From Rhizophagus irregularis (lineage: Eukaryota; Glomeromycota; Glomeromycetes; Glomerales; Glomeraceae): 64,000 nt of DNA. The stretch spans positions 2,790,001 through 2,854,000 of the forward strand of contig NC_089440.1 of NCBI RefSeq assembly GCF_026210795.1. The letters are read 5' to 3'. The number at the start of each line of letters is the position of its first letter. Within the stretch, counting starts at the first letter, position 1. Below the pieces are notes generated by a model. The model ran no database searches, was not told the origin of the DNA, and worked only from the letters and a program-made list of their open reading frames with translations. Below are positions 45,621-55,412 of the stretch, piece after piece. The translations under genes and the position numbers were made by a program.

Positions 45621-47090
45621 CTACAAGTATATTTCATATCCTCCATCATGATAATAATAACCTCTATTACGTTCACCATATTCATTATATCCACCGTATC
45701 TATTATATCCATTATCATCTGAATCGTCTCAATCTTCCAAGAGCATTTTGTAATAATCGTCCCCAACTTCGAGTGAATTGCTTGGGTCTACTTCCTTGGA
45801 ATTATCAGAAGAATTGCCGTTAAGGTGCTTCGCAGAGTCATAGGCTAATGTAATAGGTGTAGTTGATTCATTTAGAGGCAAGACCTCCAATACATTATTC
45901 TGATCGTCATCTTGTTTTTCATCTTCAGTATCATTAATAAATTCCATATTAGGCTTTTCGGTGAAGTGATTTATTATTGTTTGAATCTGAGGATCAGTAA
46001 ATTTCGAAATAGTATCTGCACTATATGTTTTTATGTATTGAAGCTTGTCTATTCCTATTTTTTTGAATAAATCATCAATTCTCAAAGCTTACTGTGTTTG
46101 CCTACATAAAGTTTTGCATTTAGTATCGGGAAGTTGTTTGATAATAAAATCATATACCTGACCTTTCACTTTCTTTTCCCCAACTTTATTGTTGATCATA
46201 AAATCTTTATACATTCTCTTGAATTCTCTAGCATAGAAACACCAATGCAAAGTTTCTTTTCTATTGGCTTCGATTGCTTTCTTTTCCGCACCGCATGCAG
46301 TTTCATATAGATTAATAATATCAGGGAGGACCGCTCGCTCTTCATTTCTCTCTGCTAAAGAATTTGGGCGAACTTGGTTCGCTGAAATTTCAGTCACAGC
46401 CGAGAGGATGTGTTTTTCTTTCATGGATGAATTAATTTCTTGAATCAAACCCTGTTCGTTTTTTCGCTGAAGTTTTTTCTCTCTATTCCTTTGCCTAATC
46501 CTGTCATGAATCATTTTCTTATCCACCTCGTTCAAGAAAGCATCTGTCTTTTTTTTCTCCGATGATTTAGCTAAAGGCGCTAAAGTATGATCACTCACAT
46601 CCTCCTTCTCATATACATTCAATGCCAGATTAATAGTATTCGAGAAAGCAGAGCTTTGAGGCTCTATCTCATCTATAGTATTCTGATCATATCCTGAAAT
46701 CATTTCTTTAGAAATAACTTCTGATTGACGGGAAGTTAACTGTTTGCTTTCTTCGTTATTATCTCTTGCCTAAGCGCCTTCAGCTAGTTTCACTACTTCA
46801 GCCTTAATCTCAGCAATTTCAACATCACGCCTAACATTCTCAGCTGAAGAATCTTCCTTGTTTTTCTCCAACTCCTCGATTCTGGCCTTGAGTTTGGCAT
46901 TTTCAGCATCACGCCTCTCGTTATATTCCTTATTCGTTCTTAGAAACTCAATATTCCTGCGCTTAAGTTCAGCTATTTCAGAGAGCTTGTTTCTAAGATA
47001 GGGGATCTCAGTATTCTCTTTCCTAAGCTCTGTATTCTCAGCCTCAAGTTCAGTGATGCGCTGTTTCAATAATTTAAGCTCGGATGACAT
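45621..47090 (-). pseudogene. Coiled-coil protein of an expanded fungal family, three stops
   Basis: One reading frame runs from the ATG at 47090 to the TAG at 45621-45623 (490 codons). Only three in-frame stops interrupt it: TAG 46770-46772, TAA 46089-46091 and TGA 45729-45731. Order of parts: a long N-terminal coiled coil (LKQRITELEAENTELRKENT onward, about residues 1-105); a basic block DRIRQRNREKKLQRKN; a conserved part CFYAREFKRMYKDFMINNK and GEKKVKGQVYDFIIKQLPDT; FKKIGIDKLQYIKTYSADTI; an acidic linker; and a Gly/Tyr/Asn-rich tail. I recognise this layout as a large Rhizophagus family of unknown function (from memory, unverified). All three stops fit single C-to-T changes of Gln or Arg codons. 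It lies 158 bp from the SAM-domain gene on the same strand. Confidence 0.65.
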
Positions 47091-47129
47091 TATCTATATA
47101 TAACTAATACAATGTATATAAGCATTCAA

Positions 47130-47235
47130 AATAAAAAACACGTGATTTTGGGTGAACCGAGTTCGCCGAAATTTGCCAAGAAAAATTTTATTATTACATG
47201 CGAAAAATAAATACAAATGTTCGAGACTTAGCCCG
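47130..47235 (-). promoter_or_regulatory. Recurrent promoter module upstream of the coiled-coil gene
   Basis: It lies between the end of the SAM-domain gene and the ATG at 47090. It has CACGTGATTTTGGGTGAACC on the plus strand and then GAGTTCGCCGAAATTTGCCA. A close copy stands at 42045-42160 without a gene. Conservation between two non-coding sites 5 kb apart suggests function or common descent of the whole unit. Confidence 0.5.
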
Positions 47236-47248
47236 TGATACATGACAT

Positions 47249-48540
47249 CTACACTAGTCTCCTATACAATTGTTTTTTCTTTATTATCTCTTTTACACAG
47301 CGCTTCTTATTTGCAAATTCTTCACTAGCTGTTACCCTATCTTTTAACAAGCCCACTATAACCTCTAAAATCCTCTTCACATTTTTACGTAAATCGGTTG
47401 AGTCCTTGAGTGCGTCTTCAGTTAGGGAGATGTGATACTCAGTCTTGCTCGTACAATAGATAGCCTCGGTGCTATGTAGAATGAAATACCAGTCTGTGGC
47501 TAAGAAATTATAAAACAAGTTAGTGATGCAAAAGACCAAAGGAATAAAAAACAGATTCACTAGAGTCATTTCTCACCTGTTGTGACGATACCATAGACAT
47601 ATTCATACTCCTTGAATGCTTCTTCAGTCTTACGCTTTTTCTTGAGCGTATCTAAATTCATCTATGATTACAGATGATGATTGGTTAGTATATTCTGATA
47701 GAAGGATAGTCGAATGGAGGCTAGACATAAAAAAATGGTATTACTTACTTCGCACGAACTTCGACATTGCATTAGATTTTGTGCCACACCTTTTCCCAGC
47801 TGGTTTTGCTTTCCTTCAGTTATGCATATTATTTTTTCAAGCAAATCATCCAGTATTTTCTTGATCGCATAATCTACACAGCTGGAATTTTCTTCACCAG
47901 ATACATTCATCTGAGGCAAGATCACCAATCCTCCGAGGATGCTAACAGCGGTATAAAGAATCGTAGAAATGTACTTACAACGCATAGCCTCATTACTATC
48001 TACGACTGGCCCCATATTTTTTATCCTACGAAGAATGTCATCTATGCAGAGCTTGAACTCCTTAGAACTTTCATCGATTGGGTAAGGGTCTATAAATTCA
48101 GAATACGTGAGTTGGTATTTATGACGAAAAAAGGTTGGCATGAGCATAACTTACCTGGTGTGAATTGGGAGATGCTCGTTATACTACTACTCTTAATGCT
48201 GTATTTTTCTAACACTTCCTCTAAACTGCGGTATGACACGCTTCTTTTTCTCTTTACACTTCTCAGCGAAGTCCGCGAGTACTATTGCTGTTCCTATTTT
48301 AAACCCACTATCTCTGAAATCTTGTTGGTCCATCTTGAGGAAAGCCCAGCCATTAATTTTCCTCTTGCAAATTATCTCCAAGTCTTCATCGTTAAGACCT
48401 AAGTCTTTTTCCTCACGCAATAAATCTACAAGCTTGGTCGTGTCATATTTTTTGATTTTGTCCGCTAACGTAAGCGTCTCATTTCTAGCAACAGTAGTGG
48501 AGGTGGAAGCTGGAGTATAAGGTGTACTAGGTTCAGACAT
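47249..48540 (-). pseudogene. SAM-domain protein with nuclease-like C-terminal part
   Basis: Exons: 48540-48155, 48089-47749, 47661-47577 and 47493-47249. Phases agree except for one extra base near 48236 in exon 1. An N-terminal Ser/Thr leader is followed by a SAM domain (about residues 28-88: YDTTKLVDLLREEKDLGLND, INGWAFLKM, GFKIGTAIVLADFAEKCKEK). Then come YRSLEEVLEKYSIK, and a C-terminal domain with CSGVDYAIKK-like sequence (SSCVDYAIKKILDDLLEKII, then ICITEGKQNQLGKGVAQNLM, YVYGIVTTG and DWYFILHS). The D-YAI-K, ITE-K-Q and Y-GIVTTG-W pattern recalls a PD-(D/E)xK-like fold and a known expanded Rhizophagus family (from memory). A single frameshift may be real decay or a sequence error. Confidence 0.65.
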
Positions 48541-49489
48541 AGTGTTACGTTTTTATAGTGATAATAGGCTCGGACAAAAAAATAGTGTTACTTTCCGGAG
48601 TAAGATAAAAATTTATTTCTGTTCGGGAAAGAAAATACTGGGTGTTAATATAGCTTTTTATGTAGCACAGGCATTGCATCATTTCACGTGACCCATTTTT
48701 CATATACGTTCGATAAAATAATACTTTATTTATGAAATAAAAAACGTTGCCAGTAGCCGCCTAAAATACATAAAAATTGCGACTATGCGAAGCGCCTTAA
48801 TGGCTATCGCTACATGGTACTGTAAATTATTAACGGGAATATACGGTGACATGAAAGAATTCTGCCTCAGGTGGTTGATTAAAAAAATCAGAAATCAAAG
48901 TCTGCTATTGCATAGGTCTTTCAGAAACACTACTGGGATTAATTTGACGAATGCTTAGAGACACAATCTTGCTTGAATTGCTCCTTCAAGTGCACTAACT
49001 GGTCAATTTATTCTAATTGTAATCGCTTGATTTACTTCACTACATGGGACCCCAATGAGGTTCCCTACAGGAACAATAAGGCAGTTGAGAGTGATTTCGA
49101 TACCATTGTTATCAGTTATTGTGTAGTGAATTTCCTAAATTCAAGAGCCCATAGTGAGAAAAACTCGCTCCTATACATACATAATTTAGGGCATATACAT
49201 ACCTTATTTTGCGTTATTTTCTCTGGAAAAGTTTTTTGCGAAAAGTTGGCTGAACTTCCACATACCTCTACATGCTTTATATCTTGCTGGGAAAAAAGAT
49301 AAGGAGATAAGAATAGTGATTAGCATTGTCATATGATGCCAAGAGTTCTTTGAAGACACATGCAAATGGAATCTTCATACCTTTTCACATGTAGATCTAC
49401 CTTGCAAGACATATAGTTGGCTTTACGCCTGGCGATCTCGAAATTGCGAGTCCCTCAGCCTTTCATAACATATGCTTTTGTTAATGATT
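48541..49489. other. Intergenic region with weak coding traces
   Basis: A CACGTG motif at 48685-48690 lies 145 bp before the SAM-gene start. Around 48970-49110 a plus-strand stretch reads CSFKCTNWSIYSNCNRLIYF and WDPNEVPYRNNKAVESDFDT with no ATG and early stops. It may be a relic, but I cannot assign it. Confidence 0.4.
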
Positions 49490-52400
49490 CCGGACGAAAC
49501 TGTTTTTTCAAATCTGAAACGTTTAGGATTTTTTTTAAGTTACTAAACCTTTTCCGAAACCTAAACTAATTCCGAAACTTAATCTTTTATCCGAAATGAC
49601 GAAACCAATTTTGGTTAAAACGTAACTGATTATAATACAATAAACACATGATAATCATAAAAAAACTTTAAATTATGGTCAGTTTATGTTTCATTTGAAA
49701 CAATTTCGTTAATATCAATAAAATTTACAAACAATTTGCGTTAATAATTCAAGTTTACAATTGAGAACATTAATTTTTTATAATATTTATTAATACGCAA
49801 AAAAAAAATCTTGACTGGATTATTATTCTAATTTCTAACTACAATTTACAACGTATCTTCATTATCCAGCAAATATTTATTAGTTAATTCTTCAATATTA
49901 TACCCATCAGTTTCCACTTCCAAATTATCATTTTCATTGTCACTATCGTCTTCACTGTAATTATCATCAACACTACTGCTATCAATTTCGCTATCACTTG
50001 CACTTGTATCACTATTTTCATCATCTAATTCCCTTACTGTTTTCTTTAAATCAATAAATTTCTCAATTATTAAAACTTGAACTTCGTGATTGGGAATTTC
50101 TAAAGGCTCCGAAGCTGTTTCACTTTCATCCACATTTTCAAATTGTAAAAATACCGAATCATTAACCATTTCATGTAATTCATCCACTATATGTTTTTGG
50201 CTAGCATAAACAAGCTCGGCTCTTATATTGGATATATAAAATGAACGAATCTTTGCCATAGCCTCAACTCTTGAAAGTCCTAAACGTTGTCTTCGCTTAC
50301 CATACAACCAACCTAAAGTAGAAAAACTCTTTCGCACCCCGCACTGTGTGGAGTAATAGAAAATATCATTATGGCCAAATCACAAAGATGATCATATTTA
50401 TCTTTGATTGAAAGCCACCAACTCATTGGTGTTTCAAGTTGCCTATCAAATTCTTGATCGTATGGCTCACGTCGCAATTCATAGTTACGCATTTGTGCTA
50501 AGAGACGGTCACATGATCTCTTATCCCCTCCATTATTTTGCCAAATTTGCGCTGCAGTGGTAGTTATAATTTTCCAATATTCTATTTTTAATCCAGTTGC
50601 TATTAAAGATATTAAAGGATTAGAATCATTAGATTATATATTTACATTATGTTTTATAATATTCAAAAAAAATTAGATAATTATACTAACCACGATAACC
50701 CGGATGTAAGAAGTACGCGAGTATATACAATTTTGGATCAAAATTAGCCCAACGTTTATTAAACGCTTTGATACAGTGCTGATGAAATTCCATCATTCCT
50801 TGAGAAGGTAATTTTTTAATAGCATTTGCTAATAAAATTAATTGTATGAAACAGTCTGAGAGATTAGTGTTTGCACTTTCAAGTAAAGTAATTGCGGTTT
50901 TAATTGGCTTTAAAACCTCTGTTAATTTGTTAACATTTCCAAAAAATTCTAAGCTTCGGATATATTTTTTAACAGCTTTGCTTGTAATATCATTAGGATT
51001 GTTTAATAAAACCTATAATTATTTATAGTATTAAAATATAAATTGTAATATAATTTGTAAAATAAGATGAGTAATAAATACAACTTACAGTTTCTAAAGC
51101 TGCTTGTAAACGCGAAACTGAATTGGTAGTTTCATACATAGAGGTCCACCTAGTCTCGCAATATGATTTGAGACTTCCGCCTTTAATTTTTAACGTGAAT
51201 GCAGCATCGGCTAATAAACGTCCTCCTGTATGAGATTTTTTGAAAAACGATGCAATTTGATTGCAACTTTTAATTGTTTGTTTAGCAAAATCATGACCTA
51301 AATTTAGTAAAATTAGAGAAGTTGTAATTAGAAATTGTAAATTATAATATTATTTGAATTTTAAAACATACCCATAATATCTTTAGTTATCAAGTTAACA
51401 AAATGAGCAATACATCGAATGTTGATAATATTTGGATATTGACTTGAAATTATCTCTCGTGCTTTAACACAATTAGCAGCATTATCCGTAACTAATGCTG
51501 TAATTTTTTTAGGACCAATTTTTTCTATAACATCGGCAATTCCATTTGCAAGAAATTCCCCCGTATGATGATCACTAGAGTAATCGTGAAGGGCATAAAG
51601 ATATTGTTCTCGATCAGGTGTTAGAATTATGTAATTATAGATAGAGGTGCCAGTTGGGCTTGTCCATCCGTCAAGAGCTTTAAAAAATTAGATTTTAAAA
51701 ATATATTAAAATAAAAAAAAAAATAATTAACTTAAAAACTATCTTACCAAGCGTTAAATTGCTGGAATTCTTGATAATGACATCAACTTTTTTATTGATC
51801 CTTGATGTTTCCTCGCTTAAAAGTCTACCGCTAAGTAATTCATCTGTAGGTGGTTCATATCCCGGTCTTATCTCATTAAGAAACTCAATAAAAAATGGAT
51901 TCTGAATTACCGAGAAAGGAATGCCACAACACACAAATGCGCGCAAAAGGGCGCGAGTGATAGAGGCTATTTTTGAAGAGGGTAAGGTGGTCGGTTCACA
52001 CCATTCAGTTATTTCACGCTGATCCAAGTTTTGGGTCTTTCTTTTTTTATTACTATTTGACAGAGAAGCATTCTCATTTCCAAAATTTCGTGCAGAGACT
52101 ACACCCAAGTAAAAAGAACGAATATACTCTGAAACATCTTTACAATCATTTGCCAAATGTGCTTCTAGCTCATTTGGAGTACCACGAGGCCAGTATTTTG
52201 TACAATAAGTACATTTTGCTGAAAAATGACCGGCAGACTTAAGAGGTGTTTTCTCAAAATGCTTCCATACTTCACTTTGGGGTCGACCACCTAGATTTCT
52301 TTTTTTCTCATTAGACATGTTAACTTTAAATCTTCAATGACTTTCTTTGTCTGTTTGTCAGTTTGTTGAGAAGCAATACAACACGTATGACGTACTCATC

Positions 52401-52660
52401 ACGAAATATCTATAATATAGATTATAGAAGCACATTATTACATAATATATTCATTACATTATATTGTATATTCGGAGACTCGGAGTACTAGAGAAATTTT
52501 TATTTTGAACTTTGATTATCTATGCGGATCTATCTATATTTAGTTTCGTCATGTGATAATTTCGTCAGATGACGAAACATTTCAGAATTTCAGAAATTAA
52601 GTATAGTGACGAAATATATTTCGGTTTCGTCATGTGACGAAAGGTTTCAGTTTTGCCCGG
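49490..52660 (-). mobile_element. hAT transposon, 3.2 kb
   Basis: The outer ends are CCGGACGAAACTG on the left and the inverse of CCGGGCAAAACTG on the right. The flanks (TAATGATT left, TATGATT right) look like a degraded target duplication. The right subterminal region (52540-52650) holds three palindromes of the type TTTCGTCACATGACGAAA, and the left holds CCGAAACCTAAAC repeats. It encloses one five-exon transposase gene on the minus strand. Confidence 0.75.
49846..52318 (-). pseudogene. hAT transposase (BED finger, DUF659, hATC), one frameshift
   Basis: Exons: 52318-51748, 51677-51372, 51297-51089, 51012-50691 and 50599-49846. All phases agree, and the only defect is one missing base in a T run (minus strand) near 50321. 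Domains are an N-terminal BED zinc finger (CTYCTKYWPRGT, then H-x4-C), and a DUF659/RNase-H-like core (ALDGWTSPTGTSIYNYIILT, VTDNAANCVKAREII, IRCIAHFVNLITKDIMG, YCETRWTSMYE). Next is the hATC region (ITPHSAGCER, then FSTLGWLYGKRRQRLGL). The tail is acidic and Ser/Asp-rich. Without the missing base it would be 720 aa, a normal length. Being intact apart from one homopolymer base, it may be active in another copy or be a sequence error. Confidence 0.85.
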
Positions 52661-52904
52661 TATGATTAGCTTTTGTCGGCATTATTTACTTATGGGGTAG
52701 GTCCTGTGTTGCATATAGATCTTTTTTCACATATTTCTCATGTTTATTCGGGAAAAAATAAAGAACAAAGGTTAAGTCATATGACATACCAGTGACATAC
52801 CTGTCACAAGAAAAATTTGCAGTCATGTTTTGGCACTTGCCTCTTGTCATCAGTATATATTATGAAACACGCAAATTATGAAAACAGAAAAAATAATTTT
52901 GCAG

Positions 52905-54430
52905 GTATGGTCATATGGAGAATATGGATGACTGGTTCATTACTCAGAATTCGAATAAATATTGTCAAAACGCTTTAAGATGGAGACGTTGTAATTCAAA
53001 TACTTTACGAAATTGATTTGTGAAATAGACTAAAGTCAGATAATCTTACTTTGTTTACCATACTTTGATCCAATTATGTTCATGATTGTAGATCTAATGC
53101 ATTGTCTATTCTTAAGCATTGCAAAATAAATAGTTAAATAACTTTGAATAGAGACAGACATATTATTACAAGAAACTTTAAAAATAATTCAGAAAAAGAT
53201 GATTGAATTTCAAATACCCTTTGATTTAGATTGAATTCCAGGCAAAATCTATTCTGGTAAAGGTTTTGCTAATTTTACCGCAGACTAATGGTGATTATTT
53301 TTTAATATTTACGCTACTGTAGCACTTTATGATCATCTTTTGGTTGTAGATAGGAAGATTTTTACACATTATGTAAGAATATGCTCAATATTAGTAAATT
53401 GAATTGTGGAAACTGCTTTTATGAATAAAGCTTACCAAAGACTAATTGAAGTCATAAAATTAATAAAAAACCATTATAGTTAAGATATGATAACGCCAAA
53501 CCTACATCTTTCTCTTCACTTATATGAATGTATATATAACTTTAGTTCCCTTTATGCTTTCTGGTGTTTTTCATTTAAGCGTATGAATGGTATGTTAGGT
53601 AAGTTCAAATTTAATATTTTATAATTCACAATTTAAAAAAGGCCGATTATAATATTTGTTATTTTAGGTTCTTTTCTAAACAGTCATCAAAAAATTGAAC
53701 CTGAAATTATGCAGCGATTAATGAATAATAATCAAATAGCTAATTTAATAAGCTTTGAGATTGAGACAAAGGTTTTGATTTACTTGATAATACAATAAAC
53801 TGTAGTTGGTTTACTTTCAGAAACTAACGAATTTTCTTTAGATAAAATGATAAGATATTTATTATATTTGCAAGATATCTGATAATCACCGATTACTGGA
53901 TAAAAACCATTTCCAGACAAAATGTTAAAACCATCTACTGAAAATATTGCATTATCAGATGATATGCTTGGAGGATGGTAGAATATTGCAAATGTAACTT
54001 ACGAAATGTACAATTTTCAAAAGCTGTTTGAAGAAGAGCCAGAAGGTTTAATAATTATTAATGTCAAAATGAACAAATTCGAAAAATGTCGAATTGGTTC
54101 TGAAATATTTGGCTCTTCGATATCATTTCAACATGTAAATAGTTTGTTTATTCTGGCCAAATTTGTGACATTAAATGGTGAAGTCAATTGTTATCCTGAC
54201 CAGATACAATATTTTTTTAAACATACAATTAATTTGCAAAATCAATCTGCTAAATATTTCCTAACTTATGTTCAATATGATAGTATTAATATGTAGCTTC
54301 TAGCGATGTTTGATATTATTTTAGTAGTGACGATAAACACGAAACTTGTACCGTTGAACTATAAAGATCCAAATTTTATCATGAAAGTTGTGACTGCATT
54401 ATTCCAGTACATCATATTTTAGGTCAGTTT
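52905..54430 (+). pseudogene. Tnp2 (CACTA) transposase relic, copy 3
   Basis: The fragments follow the order of the CACTA transposase at 27347-30707. They read ENMDDWFITQNSNKYCQNAL; FQIPFDLD, stop, IPGKIYSGKGFANFTAD; IYATVALYDHLLVVDRKIFT; RLIEVIKLIKNHYS; ITPNLHLSLHLYECIYNF; YAFWCFSFKRMNGML. After a possible intron near 53597-53670 comes the C-terminal region with KCRIGSEIFGSSISFQHVNS. Many stops are present. No terminal repeats were found around it. Copy 2 shares the same IPSKI-GFSGYTAD and SFWCYSFERMNG motifs. Confidence 0.75.
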
Positions 54431-54667
54431 ATTCCAGTAAAATATAAAATTTCAGACTGGTAAAATGCAGTAGAATATTTAGCAATTAATTCTATTAACA
54501 GAAAATATCATATTAAATAAATAATTTATAATTAACAGCATTCATACAAAAATCAGTTATACAATAAACATCATTTATACAGCATTCATACAAAAATTGG
54601 TTATATATAAACATTATTCATATAAAAATTGTTAATAATATTTATTCAATTATTTACATTATCAATA

Positions 54668-54724
54668 CAGTCAAACTTTGATATAGCGAACTTTTGATAT
54701 AGTGAATTTTTCAGATAACTATAG
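54668..54724. mobile_element. Truncated Tc1/mariner-type MITE end
   Basis: CAGTCAAACTTTGATATAGC and the following 35 bp match the left half of the element at 42974. The right end is missing. Confidence 0.7.
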
Positions 54725-55412
54725 TGCTAGAAGTTTATACTAAACAATAAAAATGTAACATTTAAAAAACTTTCAAAATTTTAAAAAATAAAATTTAAGA
54801 AAAATAAACCGGATAAAAAAAGTGAAAATTTTTAAAGTTTTTGTTTGCTTACGAACCACAAAAGCATTATCAAAAGAAGTCTTTTCTAAGAGTAAACAAT
54901 TTATTAATTTGTAAATAATTCTGTAAAGCAATAAAAAGAATTTCAGATAAAGTATTTTTTAGAGAAAGGAAAGTTAAGGATTTATAATATATACTTGTAA
55001 AAACCTTTCTGAATTCATCATGATTAATAATGAAATAGACTTTTAAGAAATGATTAATATGATAATTAATGAGTATTTATTATGTTATTATGAGTAATTA
55101 TTAAAAAAAGTGAATTACTGTTATGCAATTTTTCAGACCTGTGGGAAATTTAATGTATAAATTTTGAAATATTGAATCAATCCATCGAAAAGTCTAATCC
55201 AATATTCAATGCCATCTCTTTATCTCCATTTTATTTTTTACCATTTTTTAATACCAAAGTTTAATAAAATCCATGAATCTAGTAAAATCTGCAAAATGAT
55301 CAACGGTGTAACATTAACGACATACTAAATAGTCACGTGACTAAATTCAATAATAATGTTTTCGAAAATAATTTTTTTCATGTACTTTCTCTTGAACATT
55401 CCACGCGTTTAA
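54725..55412. other. AT-rich region and NUP133 promoter
   Basis: The only notable element is the palindrome AGTCACGTGACT at 55331-55342, about 75 bp before the NUP133 start. A bHLH-type factor site is possible. Confidence 0.45.

Noticed and set aside
45729..47090. Stop-codon readthrough or altered code
   Set aside because: All three stop types interrupt one gene, while the intact genes in the window use the standard code. Decay is simpler.
47779..48402. 207-codon plus-strand frame
   Set aside because: It is antisense to two exons of the SAM-domain gene, whose splice phases and motifs are convincing.
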